Of a DNA stretch of 64,000 nt, positions 27,362 to 37,078 are shown piece after piece (the first letter of the stretch is position 1; every line of letters starts with the position of its first letter). The position numbers and the translations under genes are program-made. The notes beneath the pieces are model-generated. The model saw nothing but the letters and a program-made list of their open reading frames with translations, was not told where the DNA came from and searched no databases. The stretch is from Alcaligenes faecalis. GTDB lineage: Bacteria; Pseudomonadota; Gammaproteobacteria; Burkholderiales; Burkholderiaceae_B. Location of the stretch: the NCBI RefSeq assembly GCF_009497775.1, contig NZ_CP031012.1:992001-1056000 (forward strand), given 5' to 3'.

Positions 27362-28606
27362 TCACCGAGCATCAGAAGCCGCTGGAAGTCCTTCATTACC
27401 CAGTTTTTCTGTTTTACGCTGCGGCAACTTCCCATTCAAAATGAAGTACGCCAGCAGACCGATCACCAGTCCCCAGAAAGCCCCGCCAATCCCGAACAGC
27501 GTGATATTGGCTGCCGAAGCCAGGAAGGTAATCAAGGCTGCTTCCCGCGACTTGACGTCTGCCATGGCCCCCGCCAGGCTGCCGCCAATGGTGCCCAGCA
27601 GTGCCAAGCCCGCCAGCGTGGTGATAAAGGTTGCGGGGAAGGCCATGAATACAGCGGCCAGCGTGACCCCAAAGACTCCAACCAGAATGTAGAACACACC
27701 GGCGGCAACCCCGGCGACCCAGCGTTTGGAGGGATCCTGGTGCGCCTCCGGCCCGGTGCAGATAGCGGCGGTGATGGCGGCCACGTTCATGGCGTGGGAG
27801 CCAAAGGGAGCCATAATTAGCGAACCCAGGCCTGTCACCCACACAATCGGGTTGGCGCTGGTACGGAAGCCGTCGTTACGCAGGACTAGCATGCCGGGCA
27901 TGTATTGGCCAGTCAGCGTGATCAGAAACAAGGGCAAGGCCACGCTTAGCAAGGCATTCAGGGTGAAGACCGGCATGGTGAACACTGGCGCGGCCAGTTC
28001 CAGTTTCAGGCCGCTCAGGTCCACACGATGTTCCAGCAGCAGGAAGCTCAGGCCCAGGATCAGAATGCCCACCACAGCGTAACGTGCGGAAAAACGTTTG
28101 ATGATCAGGTAGGCCAGAATCAGCAAGCCAGCCAGCTTCGGATCCAGCGTCATGCTGCCAAAGGCTCCAATGCCAAATTGCAGCAGAATCCCGGCCAGCA
28201 GGCCTGCGGCGATGCCGTTTGGAATCAGGCGGATCAGGCGCTCGAAGTAGGAGGACAGGCCCAGGACTACAAAGGCCGCTGCCGAAATCAGGTAGGCGCC
28301 GACGGCTTCCTCGTAGGGGGTGCTGGCCAGAGCTGTCACCAGAAATGCGGCTGCCGGAGTAGACCAGGCGGTGATGATGGGTTCACGCGACACCCAGCTC
28401 AAGAGCAGACCCGTAACACCCACACCAATGGAAATCGACCAGACCCAGGAGGCGGTCAGCTCAGGGCTGAGGCCGGCGACTTTGGCGGCCTGGAAAACCA
28501 GAATAAAGGTGCCGCCATAGTTGACGATGACCGAGATCAGACCGGCCACGATAGGCGGGATCAGGTCGCTGATTAAATAGGATGAGGACGATCGAGAGGT
28601 AGACAT
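27362..28606 (-). CDS. benE: Benzoate/H+ symporter family protein
   Basis: The protein has 414 residues from ATG 28606 (MSTSRSSSSYLISDL). It has 11-12 membrane segments with BenE-family stretches such as SVIVNYGGTFILVFQAA near the start and ITLTGQYMPGMLVLRNDGFRTSANPI in the middle. It is predicted to import benzoate or a similar aromatic acid with protons. No benzoate degradation genes are adjacent, so it stands alone. A long hexanucleotide repeat lies about 290 bases upstream. Confidence 0.9.
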   Translation of the reverse strand: MSTSRSSSSYLISDLIPPIVAGLISVIVNYGGTFILVFQAAKVAGLSPELTASWVWSISIGVGVTGLLLSWVSREPIITAWSTPAAAFLVTALASTPYEEAVGAYLISAAAFVVLGLSSYFERLIRLIPNGIAAGLLAGILLQFGIGAFGSMTLDPKLAGLLILAYLIIKRFSARYAVVGILILGLSFLLLEHRVDLSGLKLELAAPVFTMPVFTLNALLSVALPLFLITLTGQYMPGMLVLRNDGFRTSANPIVWVTGLGSLIMAPFGSHAMNVAAITAAICTGPEAHQDPSKRWVAGVAAGVFYILVGVFGVTLAAVFMAFPATFITTLAGLALLGTIGGSLAGAMADVKSREAALITFLASAANITLFGIGGAFWGLVIGLLAYFILNGKLPQRKTEKLGNEGLPAASDAR

Positions 28607-28896
28607 AGTGCTCTGCGCTTTCCAAAAGGAGAGATGACAAATGAGCACTATTTATAGCGATTAAATGGACTGGCCAGATAGGACGCTTTCTGGATATAGG
28701 GCAGACCACTTTTGAATTGGGTAGGTGCCTGACTATATTGAGTGGGATGGCTACGTGATTCTTGAGTGTGGCCCGAGCTGGATTGAAGCTGGGCTGCAAA
28801 GCCACTAAGGGTGGCTTTATGACGAGTTGCTCGTCTTGTGAATCGTGTTTTGCATGATAGTACTTTTTCTTGCTGTACGGCGTGAATAATACTGCC

Positions 28897-29034
28897 GCAA
28901 CCGCAACCGCAACCGCAACCGCAACCGCAACCGCAACCGCAACCGCAACCGCAACCGCAACCGCAACCGCAACCGCAACCGCAACCGCAACCGCAACCGC
29001 AACCGCAACCGCAACTGCAACTGCAACTGCAACT
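28897..29034. repeat. Hexanucleotide repeat, 19 x GCAACC then 4 x GCAACT
   Basis: Twenty-three consecutive hexamers cover 138 bases: nineteen GCAACC followed by four GCAACT, with a GCCACC half-match at the end. The block of variant units at one edge indicates expansion from a single changed unit. It lies upstream of benE and is likely to vary in length among strains. Confidence 0.97.
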
Positions 29035-29087
29035 GCCACCGTAATCAGCAAATATATCGGGCTTTCGATTCCTGGGGGCTAGAAATG

Positions 29088-29125
29088 AAAAAGCGAGGCA
29101 GCCTGCAAGCTGCCCCGCTTTTTTT
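29088..29125. terminator. Bidirectional terminator downstream of the JmjC gene
   Basis: The stem GCGAGGCAGC/GCTGCCCCGC (one mismatch) is flanked by A5 and T7. It ends the minus-strand oxygenase gene. Confidence 0.88.
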
Positions 29126-29155
29126 CTGAACTTGCCAGCGCTAGTGGCTCAGTGC

Positions 29156-30346
29156 TCAGTTTTCTTTGAACTGCAGCCAGCCGTCATCCAGCCAGGCATT
29201 CAGCATTTCGCGCTCATCTTCATCCAGGGCTTCAAAACTGTCGCCGGGAATTAAGAGTTCACGCTGGTCAGCCAGTTGTTTCAGGGCAGGGCTGGCCGGG
29301 CAGGGGGCGACTTCACCGTTGATGTACAGCTCATCACCGCGATACATCATGCGCGAGCAGCGGTCCAAAGCCAAGCGGCCTTCAGGCAGTTCGGGGTCGT
29401 GCAGATCAACCGGGTCTTCGGCAATGTCGAACCAGCTATTGCTGGGCAATTCGGTCAGCCAGACGCCCAGAAAACGGGAGGCCAGCGCTTCGTCAAAACG
29501 AATGGCGTTCAAGGCATCCAGCGACTTCTGAATCAGGTTTTCCGGCAAGGCGGCAGGTGTGGTGCTGGCCTGTGCCTCCGGGTCGGTGTAGCGCTGCTGC
29601 ATGGCCTCGGGCATGGACATCGGTGGGTCGGCGTACAAGCCAAAGCCTTCGCCACTGGCGGCAGCCAGTTGATCCGATGCGGCATCCATCAAGCCACGGG
29701 CAAGTGTTGCCTGGGTAGGCGAACGAAAGCCGATGGAAATCGTCATGCAGTCGCCAATCGCAATCCCGTCATGCGCCACGTGCGGGGGCAGATAGAGCAT
29801 GTCGCCGGGTTCCAGGGTGAACTCTTCTTCTACCTGGAAATTGCGCAAAATCTTCAAGGGCAGGTCGGGCACCAGACTCAGGTCTTTTTGCTGGCTGATG
29901 CGCCAGTGACGCTTGCCGTGGGCTTGCAGCAGGAATACGTCGTAGCTGTCGAAGTGCGGGCCTACGCCACCGCCGTCAGAAGCAATGCTGATCATGGCGT
30001 CGTCCAGACGGGCATCGCCAATGAAGCGGAACTGACGCATCAAGGCAGCGGTATTGTCGTCGTGCAGATCCACGCTTTGTGCCAGAGCGGTCCAGTTGGG
30101 CTGCGAGGCGGGTGGCAGCTCGTCAAAAGGCCCGGTTTCCATTTCCCAGTCTTTGCCGTCATGGATGATCAGGCGCGACTCGACTTCTTCACGCGTTACC
30201 AGCTCGCGGATATTGTCTATGCTCAGCGAGTGCTTGAAATTAGGGATGGCGCCGCGTATCAATAAAGGTTTGCGTTGCCAGTAGGTTTGCATGAACTCAT
30301 GCGCGCTGATGCCGCCCAAAAGGGTCAATGGCTGGTCGATATTCAT
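29156..30346 (-). CDS. JmjC/cupin 2-oxoglutarate oxygenase (ribosomal protein hydroxylase type)
   Basis: The protein has 396 residues from ATG 30346 (MNIDQPLTLLGG). It begins with the YcfD/RoxA-like pattern FMQTYWQRKPLLIRGAIPNF. The Fe(II) triad is visible as GPHFDSYDVFLLQ (His-x-Asp) and HVAHDGIA (distal His), followed by a helical dimerisation region and a winged-helix C-terminus. RoxA (YcfD) hydroxylates an arginine of ribosomal protein L16. The family assignment is firm; the L16 target is inferred. Confidence 0.87.
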   Translation of the reverse strand: MNIDQPLTLLGGISAHEFMQTYWQRKPLLIRGAIPNFKHSLSIDNIRELVTREEVESRLIIHDGKDWEMETGPFDELPPASQPNWTALAQSVDLHDDNTAALMRQFRFIGDARLDDAMISIASDGGGVGPHFDSYDVFLLQAHGKRHWRISQQKDLSLVPDLPLKILRNFQVEEEFTLEPGDMLYLPPHVAHDGIAIGDCMTISIGFRSPTQATLARGLMDAASDQLAAASGEGFGLYADPPMSMPEAMQQRYTDPEAQASTTPAALPENLIQKSLDALNAIRFDEALASRFLGVWLTELPSNSWFDIAEDPVDLHDPELPEGRLALDRCSRMMYRGDELYINGEVAPCPASPALKQLADQRELLIPGDSFEALDEDEREMLNAWLDDGWLQFKEN

Positions 30347-30547
30347 GGACTGCCCGAACAAGAATTAAATTAGCCCGTAGCTTAACTGATCCGGCTTGTC
30401 CCGGTGTATGGCTAGCCAGCGTATCAGGCGTATCCAGCGCAAAGAATTCAGAGAAATACTCACGAAATAGAGTGATTGATTCACGGTGGAAAGGCTAAGA
30501 ATGATTGATTGTCGATCTGCTCGCCAACGGCCCTCGGAAAACTGCAT

Positions 30548-30574
30548 AAAAAAGGGAGCCTCTTGGGCTCCCTT
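30548..30574 (-). terminator. mutS terminator
   Basis: The stem AAGGGAGCC/GGCTCCCTT is followed by T6 on the minus strand, 10 bases after the mutS stop. Confidence 0.9.
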
Positions 30575-30583
30575 CTGGGCTGT

Positions 30584-33220
30584 TTAACCAGCCGCCTTCA
30601 TCTCTTTTTTCCAGCGATACAGCAGATCCAGGGCATCGCGTGCGCTCAAGTCATCCACATCGAGCTGCTTGAACTGATCCAGCAGGTCCAGTGCTTTTTC
30701 TGTGGTCGGGTCAGGTTCGGCGACCGTGGCTTCCGGAGCGCTGCCCGCATTGAACAAATCCAGTTGTGCACTAGGATCGTTTTGCGCTTCCAGGCGGCTC
30801 AGCTCGCGGCTGGCCTGACGGATAACGGCAGAGGGAATGCCGGCACGCTGTGCAACCTGAATCCCGTAACTGCGGCTGGCCGGGCCTTCCTGAACTTCAT
30901 GCAGGAACACAATGCCTGAAGCCGATTCTGCGGCGGCCAAGTGCACGTTGGCAGCGGCAGGCAGCTCGTTGGGCAGGCGCGTGATTTCAAAGTAGTGCGT
31001 GGCAAACAAGGTCAGTGCCTGATTGTGGCTGAGCAGGCGATGCGCAATGGACCAGGCCAGGGCCAGACCATCGTAGGTGGAGGTGCCGCGACCAATCTCA
31101 TCCATCAGCACGAGGCTGTAAGGGGTGGCACCGGCCAGAATCGCGGCTGCTTCGGTCATTTCCATCATGAAGGTGGAGCGGCCACCGGCCAGATCATCAG
31201 CCGCGCCGATACGGGTAAAGATGCGGTCGATCTGGCCAATACGGGCCGTGCTTGCCGGTACAAAACTACCGATGCGGGCCAGCAAGGCAATCAGGGCAAC
31301 CTGACGCATATAGGTGGACTTACCGCCCATATTCGGGCCGGTAATCAGCAACATGCGGCGCTGCGCGTGCATTTCACAATGGTTGGGCGTGAAGCGCTCG
31401 ATGCTGTGTTCCACCACAGGGTGACGGCCTGCCTCAATCCAGATGCCAGCCTGTTCGGTCAGCTCGGGGGCGACCCAGTTATTGTCCAGCGCATGCAGCG
31501 CCAGGGAGGACAGGGTATCCAGTTCAGCCAGGGCGCTGGAGCACAAGGCCAAGGGCCCTGCATAGCTTTGCAGCTTGTCCAGCAGCTCATCGAACAGGAA
31601 CTTCTCGCGGCTCAGGCTGCGGTCCTTGGCGGACAGGACTTTGTCTTCCCACTCTTTCAGTTCAGGCGTGATGAAGCGCTCGGCGTTTTTCAGTGTCTGG
31701 CGTCGGCGGTAGTCGTCAGGAACTTTGTCGGCCTGACCGCGGCTGACTTCAATAAAGAAACCATGCACACGGTTGTACTCGACGCGCAGGGTGGCAATGC
31801 CGGTGCGCTCGCGTTCGCGGGCTTCGATCTTGACCAGCACATCGCCGCTGTCGCTGGCCAGGCTGCGCAGCTCGTCCAGATCGGCGTCGTAGCCGTCTGC
31901 AATGACACCGCCATCGCGTATCAGCAAGGCAGGCTCGGAGGCGATGGCAGACTGCAGCAAGCAGGCCAGTTCCGGATCCAGAGCCAGGCTCAACAAATGT
32001 CCATGCAGATGTTCAGACTGACCAAAGTTTTGTTCCAGCTCCTGACGTAGTTCAGGTAGTGTTACCAGCGCATCGCGCAAGCTGGCCAGTTCCCGAGGAC
32101 GTACGCTGCGCAGGGAAATACGCGTGGCAATACGCTCCAGGTCCGGGAAGCGGCGCAGGGCATGGCGCAGCACACCCAGAGGATCGCCTGCATTCAGGCT
32201 GGCGCTTTGCTGGGTTTGGAAAAACAGGGATACCACATCCTGGCGCTGCTGAACGGCTTGATTCAGGCGCAAAGGGTGGTGCAGCCAACGGCGCAGCAAA
32301 CGGCTGCCCATGGGGGTCTGGCAATGATCCAGCGTGGAGAACAGGGTTGGGCTGGTTTCACCGCTAATGGTTTCGGTAATTTCCAGGTTCTTGCGCGTGA
32401 CAGCATCCAGCACCAGAAAGTCCGAGCTGTGCTGAACGCGGATAGCGGTGATGTGAACCAGGGACTGGGATTGCGTGCTGCCTACATAGCGCAGCAAGGC
32501 TCCGGCTGCCGCCGTTGCCGCAGGCAGATCGTCCAGACCAAAGCTGGCCAAGGAATCCAGATCAAAATGGTCCAGCAGGGTTTCGCGTGAACCGTCTTGC
32601 GCAAAGTGCCAGTCCGGCAAGGTGTGGCAGCTGGCTTGCGGCCGTTCCGGGGCAGGGCGCAGCGATTCGGGGTAGACCAGTTCTACAGGACCGATACGGT
32701 TCAGTTCCGTATCCAGCATGCCCGGCTCGCACTGGCTGACCAGAAATTCGCCACTGGCCAGGTTCATCCAGGCCAGCCCCACCATTTCCTGACGTTGCAC
32801 CTTGATCAGAGTGCAGGCGGCGATCAGGCGGTCTGCCTTGGGAGGCAACAAGGCGTCATCCGTCAGTGTGCCAGGGGTGACCACACGCATGATCTTGCGC
32901 TCCACCGGGCCTTTGCTGGCCGCCGGGTCACCGACTTGCTCACAGATGGCGACGGACTCGCCCAAGGCCACCAGACGCGCCAGATAACCTTCCATGGCAT
33001 GAAAAGGCACACCCGCCATCGGAATAGGCTCGCCGTTGGAGGAACCACGCTTGGTCAACGTCAGGTTCAGCAGGCGTGCGCCACGTTCGGCATCGGCGTA
33101 GAACATCTCATAGAAGTCCCCCATCCGATAGAACAACAGATGCGAGCCAGCCTCCGCTTTGAGCTGAAGGTATTGACGCATCATGGGCGTGTGGGCGGAC
33201 AGATCGGCAGCAGAAGTCAT
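30584..33220 (-). CDS. mutS: DNA mismatch repair protein MutS
   Basis: The protein has 878 residues, normal length. The N-terminal mismatch-binding domain has the Phe-x-Glu motif in GDFYEMF (about residues 33-39). Connector, lever and clamp domains follow, then the C-terminal ATPase with Walker [14 protein letters not shown], Walker [12 protein letters not shown] and [12 protein letters not shown]. It recognises mismatches and recruits MutL. The reading frame is intact, so no mutator phenotype is implied from this locus. Confidence 0.98.
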   Translation of the reverse strand: MTSAADLSAHTPMMRQYLQLKAEAGSHLLFYRMGDFYEMFYADAERGARLLNLTLTKRGSSNGEPIPMAGVPFHAMEGYLARLVALGESVAICEQVGDPAASKGPVERKIMRVVTPGTLTDDALLPPKADRLIAACTLIKVQRQEMVGLAWMNLASGEFLVSQCEPGMLDTELNRIGPVELVYPESLRPAPERPQASCHTLPDWHFAQDGSRETLLDHFDLDSLASFGLDDLPAATAAAGALLRYVGSTQSQSLVHITAIRVQHSSDFLVLDAVTRKNLEITETISGETSPTLFSTLDHCQTPMGSRLLRRWLHHPLRLNQAVQQRQDVVSLFFQTQQSASLNAGDPLGVLRHALRRFPDLERIATRISLRSVRPRELASLRDALVTLPELRQELEQNFGQSEHLHGHLLSLALDPELACLLQSAIASEPALLIRDGGVIADGYDADLDELRSLASDSGDVLVKIEARERERTGIATLRVEYNRVHGFFIEVSRGQADKVPDDYRRRQTLKNAERFITPELKEWEDKVLSAKDRSLSREKFLFDELLDKLQSYAGPLALCSSALAELDTLSSLALHALDNNWVAPELTEQAGIWIEAGRHPVVEHSIERFTPNHCEMHAQRRMLLITGPNMGGKSTYMRQVALIALLARIGSFVPASTARIGQIDRIFTRIGAADDLAGGRSTFMMEMTEAAAILAGATPYSLVLMDEIGRGTSTYDGLALAWSIAHRLLSHNQALTLFATHYFEITRLPNELPAAANVHLAAAESASGIVFLHEVQEGPASRSYGIQVAQRAGIPSAVIRQASRELSRLEAQNDPSAQLDLFNAGSAPEATVAEPDPTTEKALDLLDQFKQLDVDDLSARDALDLLYRWKKEMKAAG

Positions 33221-33397
33221 AGCGCAGTACAGGTCAGGGAATTCAACAACAAGGCCGCCCAGAAGGCGGCTGAGTCGATATTGTAGCGAGCGCAGTCAAG
33301 TGGGGGATAGGGAGCGGGCTGATTTAGTCCCGCGTATTTCCCCTTAAAAAGAAGGGATATCCCGATTTTGAGCATGGAAGTACTTGATGTAATAATG

Positions 33398-33416
33398 CAA
33401 ATGATAATCACTTCTA
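33398..33416. promoter_or_regulatory. Fur box before the YncE/TonB-receptor operon
   Basis: GCAAATGATAATCACTTCT has the core ATGATAATCA and 13 of 19 matches to the Fur consensus. It lies 22 bases upstream of the first ATG. Iron regulation of the downstream receptor genes is the likely meaning. Confidence 0.7.
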
Positions 33417-33437
33417 TTTCGAAAACAGGATATCGTC

Positions 33438-34550
33438 ATGTTCACACGTCGCCTTGCCTTGTCTGTGTTGTCTGCCGCTTTGCTCAGCGCAGGATCGCTT
33501 GCCTACGCCCAATTGTCCGAGGCGGTCTCGCTGCCCCTGACGCCGGAGCTGGCACAAAAGACCTCGATTACGTCAGAAGGAGCCTTGCGCAAGGATCTGG
33601 CCTACGGGATTTACCAAACGGTTTACAGCCCCTTTGACAATTCCTTGTATGTAGCCTCGGCAGAGCGGGCACCCTCGGTTCGTGGTGGTGTGATCTACAA
33701 ACTGGACCCCATCACCCTGGATGTGAAGGGGACGATTTATACCGACGAGAGCAACTTCGGCCTGGCAAGGAACGCGTCGGGTGACACCCTTTATGTCACC
33801 AATAGTCTGGCTGCGGCCGCCTCCAAAGTGGAGTTGAAGGAGGACGGGGGCATAGAGCGCGTCCGTTTCAGCAACAAGAGCTTTGATGACACCAAAATGG
33901 GGCCGCGCACGATTCGTCACGATCCCCAGCAAGGCCGTGTGTATGTGGGCGCCGTAGGCGCGCCTGCCGTGATCTGGGTATTGGATGATCGTAATCTGGA
34001 GCTGATCGACACCATTGAAAACGCAGGCAAATGGGTGACCGGCCTGCTGGTGGATTCGCCATCGCATCGTTTGTATGCCGCCAATGGCGATGGCGAAGTG
34101 ATGGTGGTGAACACCCAAACCAACAAGATCGAACAGCGCTGGAAACCGGCTGGCGTCAAACCCGCCTTGCTCTTGAATTTCGCGCTGGATTCGGCCCGCA
34201 ATCGTCTGTATGTGACGGAAACCAAAGACCAGAAGACCGTGTATGTGCTGGATGCCCGCGACGGTAAATTGCTGCAGGAACTGCCGGTGGGCGATGCCCT
34301 GGACGTGTTGTACAACGCCGATCGTGACGAGCTGTATTTGACTCATCGCGAGCAGGGCAAGGTGTCTGTACTGGATGGCGCCAGCTATGCGATCAAGGCG
34401 CAATACAACTTGCCCGATAACCCCAACAGCCTGGAGCTGGGCCCGGATAGTCAGTTGTACGTCACTGTTAAAGCACCGTTCACCCCTCAGTACAAAGCCA
34501 GCAAGCGAGAAAGTGTGGTGCGTATTGACCTGAAGAACATCAAGGGTTGA
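33438..34550 (+). CDS. Periplasmic YncE-type beta-propeller protein
   Basis: This 370-residue protein has a signal peptide (MFTRRLALSVLSAALLSAGSLAYA). The rest is a series of YVTN-like beta-propeller blades with repeats such as RLYAANGDGEVMVVNTQTNKI and LYVTETKDQKTVYVLDARDG. E. coli YncE and relatives are periplasmic and often sit beside TonB-dependent receptors. Here it precedes one by 12 bases and follows a Fur box. A role in handling a siderophore or metal complex is inferred; no enzymatic site is recognised. Confidence 0.85.
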   Translation: MFTRRLALSVLSAALLSAGSLAYAQLSEAVSLPLTPELAQKTSITSEGALRKDLAYGIYQTVYSPFDNSLYVASAERAPSVRGGVIYKLDPITLDVKGTIYTDESNFGLARNASGDTLYVTNSLAAAASKVELKEDGGIERVRFSNKSFDDTKMGPRTIRHDPQQGRVYVGAVGAPAVIWVLDDRNLELIDTIENAGKWVTGLLVDSPSHRLYAANGDGEVMVVNTQTNKIEQRWKPAGVKPALLLNFALDSARNRLYVTETKDQKTVYVLDARDGKLLQELPVGDALDVLYNADRDELYLTHREQGKVSVLDGASYAIKAQYNLPDNPNSLELGPDSQLYVTVKAPFTPQYKASKRESVVRIDLKNIKG

Positions 34551-34562
34551 TAGGTAATCGTG

Positions 34563-36758
34563 ATGACCAATCTATTCAAGCCTTGCCTGGGACGTTCTCT
34601 TGTCTTGTCCCTGTTTGCTCTTCATTTTCAGGCTCAGGCGCAAAACCAGGCTGATGCTACCCAGGCGCAGGAGTTGTCCACCATCACCGTTAATGCCAGC
34701 GCGGATGCTTCGCGTCAGGGTTTGCTGCCCGAGTATGCGGGCGGCCAGGTCGCCAGCGGTGGCCGGGTGGGGATATTGGGTTCCCTGGAAAACATGGACT
34801 CGCCCTTTAGCGTCAACAGCTATACCAGCCGCTATATCGAGCAATTGCAGGCGTCCACGGTAGCCGATGTGGTGCGCCATGATCCTTCCGTGCGTGTGGC
34901 CCGTGGCTTTGGCAACTTCCAGGAAAGCTTTTTCATTCGGGGCTTTTTGACGGCTTCCGACGATATTGCCTACAACGGCCTGTTTGGTTTGCTGCCCCGG
35001 CAAGCGACTGCGGCTGAACTGGCGGAGCGTATTGAAGTGCTGCATGGAGCCGGCGGCTTTCTGTACGGTGCCGCCCCTTCTGGCGGTGGCATTGGGGGCA
35101 CGATCAATGTGCTGCCCAAGCGAGCGGGGGAGAATCCGCTGACCAAGGTCGGTGTGGGTTATGGCAGTGGCGGGCAAAGCCAGATCAAGGCGGACATTTC
35201 GCGTCGTTTTGCGGATGATGCGGCAGGCATTCGCGTCAATGCCATCAAGCGCAGTGGCGATACGGCGGTCGACAATGAGCACACCAACCTGGATCTGTAC
35301 ACGGTGGGGATGGATTGGCGTGGTGAGCGCCTTCGTTTGTCCGCCGACCTGGGCTATCAGGAGCACAAGCTGCGCGAGGTCCGGCCCAATGTCACCTTGC
35401 AGGCAGGTTTGTCGGCCTTGCCGGAGCTGCCGTCTCACAAGCGTAACTTCGCTCAGCCCTGGACCTATTCCAATGAGAAAACCGTCTTTGGCACGGTGCG
35501 TGGGGAATACGACCTGAATGATTCCATCACGCTGTGGGCGGCCTATGGCATGAAAAATGGCAAGGAAGAAAACCAGCTGGCGGGTCTGACGGTGACCGAC
35601 GCAGTTTCAGGCAAATCCACCTTTTCGCGTTTCGATAATTCCCGGCGCGATGAGGTAAAAACAGGCGAGCTGGGCTTGCGAGCCAGTTTTGAAACCGGGC
35701 CTGTGCTGCATGAGCTGGTGGCGGCTGCCTCCCTGTATGACCACAAGGAGAAAAACGCGTGGGCCATGGGCAGTGCGCAGGACAGCAATCTTTATGATCC
35801 TGTGAATCACGCTTTGCCACCCATTGCCTTTTCGGGTGGGGATCTGGGCTCGCCCGCTTTGGTGGGGCGCACCAAATTGAGCAGCTACACCTTGGGCGAT
35901 TTGATGTACCTCTGGGATGACAGGCTGGAAGTCATGCTGGGTTTGCGTCATCAAATTATGGAAACACGCAGCTATGACTATGGCACCCAGGCTTTGCAGC
36001 GCAAAGATCGTCAGCAACACACCAGCCCCGCGGCGGGTGTGGTGTTCAAGCTGACTGATGAATGGGCCTTGTACGGCAATTACACGGAAAGCCTGGCGCA
36101 AGGCGATCTGGCACCGACCCGCTTTAACAATCAGCCGGTTCAAAACGCCGGGCAGCGTTTGTCGGCCTTTGTGGCCAAGCAAAAAGAGCTGGGAATCAAG
36201 TATGACAACGGCTCCATGGGGGGCGGGCTGACTTTCTTCACCACGACCAAACCGCGTGGTGTGGTGAATGATGATCTGCGCTTTGTGGAGGCGGGCAAGG
36301 ATCGCCATAACGGCTTGGAGCTGAGCTTTTACGGTCAGTTGACGGATTCTCTGCGCATTCTGGGCGGTGTGACCGCCCTGGATACCAAGCAGAAAAACAC
36401 GGGTGATCCGCTTAGCGAAGGTCAACGCGTAATTGGCGTGCCGCGCTGGCAAGGCAGCCTGGGCCTGACCTGGGATGTGCCGCAGGTGACAGGCTTGTCG
36501 CTGGATACGCAGTTGCTGGCAACCGGCGCCCGTTATGCGGATTCGGCCAATGCGATCCGTGTGCCAGGCTGGGTGCGTTGGGATCTGGGAGCCAGCTATC
36601 AGCGCAAGGTTTCCGGTGTGCCCATGACGTTCAGGGCCAGTGTCGAGAACGTAGCCGATACGGCGTATTGGGCTTCGGTAGGTGGCTATCCCAATAATGG
36701 CTATCTGGTCTTGTCGCAGCCACGCACGTTCATGCTGAGTGTCTCGGCAGAGTTTTAA
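34563..36758 (+). CDS. TonB-dependent outer membrane receptor (siderophore type)
   Basis: The protein has 731 residues from ATG 34563 (a GTG directly before is possible). A signal peptide (to about QAQA) is followed by a TonB-box-like STITVNA segment, a plug domain (about 50-170, with DVVRHDPSVRVARGFGN and RIEVLHGAGGFLYG) and a 22-strand barrel ending in the C-terminal Phe (MLSVSAEF). It has no N-terminal signalling domain, so it would not drive a FecIR-type cascade itself. Fur-controlled with the YncE gene. The ligand is unknown, probably a ferric siderophore. Confidence 0.9.
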   Translation: MTNLFKPCLGRSLVLSLFALHFQAQAQNQADATQAQELSTITVNASADASRQGLLPEYAGGQVASGGRVGILGSLENMDSPFSVNSYTSRYIEQLQASTVADVVRHDPSVRVARGFGNFQESFFIRGFLTASDDIAYNGLFGLLPRQATAAELAERIEVLHGAGGFLYGAAPSGGGIGGTINVLPKRAGENPLTKVGVGYGSGGQSQIKADISRRFADDAAGIRVNAIKRSGDTAVDNEHTNLDLYTVGMDWRGERLRLSADLGYQEHKLREVRPNVTLQAGLSALPELPSHKRNFAQPWTYSNEKTVFGTVRGEYDLNDSITLWAAYGMKNGKEENQLAGLTVTDAVSGKSTFSRFDNSRRDEVKTGELGLRASFETGPVLHELVAAASLYDHKEKNAWAMGSAQDSNLYDPVNHALPPIAFSGGDLGSPALVGRTKLSSYTLGDLMYLWDDRLEVMLGLRHQIMETRSYDYGTQALQRKDRQQHTSPAAGVVFKLTDEWALYGNYTESLAQGDLAPTRFNNQPVQNAGQRLSAFVAKQKELGIKYDNGSMGGGLTFFTTTKPRGVVNDDLRFVEAGKDRHNGLELSFYGQLTDSLRILGGVTALDTKQKNTGDPLSEGQRVIGVPRWQGSLGLTWDVPQVTGLSLDTQLLATGARYADSANAIRVPGWVRWDLGASYQRKVSGVPMTFRASVENVADTAYWASVGGYPNNGYLVLSQPRTFMLSVSAEF

Positions 36759-36765
36759 GGAAGGG

Positions 36766-36795
36766 AGCAGGCAGGGGATCAAAACCCTGCCTGCT
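36766..36795 (+). terminator. Hairpin after the TonB receptor gene
   Basis: A perfect 11-bp stem AGCAGGCAGGG/CCCTGCCTGCT starts 8 bases past the stop. It lacks a strong T-run, so it may only attenuate or protect the transcript. The following 280 bases contain no gene and presumably the macA promoter. Confidence 0.5.
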
Positions 36796-37078
36796 TCGAC
36801 TCCTACACCCTTATTTCCAGCCCATCGCCATAACTTTTACAAAATAAATGTCCGGAAAGTGGGCTCTCAAACGTCTTTATAAGGAAGGCCTGAAAAAGGA
36901 CCTCTTGCCTTGTCCGCTTGATTGCACTGTTCAGGTGTGAACCCAGGCTGTCTGCCAGGCAGCCTGGAGTCAGTTTCGGTGCAAGCAAGTCTCTGCCTTC
37001 TTGACCACTATTACTTTTTTGATCACCTGCCACGCATGACACGGCGGGTGTAGATCTACGGTTTTAACGGGATTATTT

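Larger units (their letters stand above)
28607..29155. other. Intergenic region between benE and the JmjC oxygenase gene
   Basis: About 550 bases hold the presumed benE promoter, the hexanucleotide repeat (28897-29034) and a bidirectional terminator (29088-29125). No credible gene is seen. The open frames across the repeat encode only Ala-Thr or Val-Ala dipeptide strings. Confidence 0.7.

Noticed and set aside
28461..29051. Open frames across the hexanucleotide repeat encoding Val-Ala or Thr-Ala strings
   Set aside because: They are produced by the repeat itself in several frames on both strands, and none has a ribosome-binding site or flanking domain.
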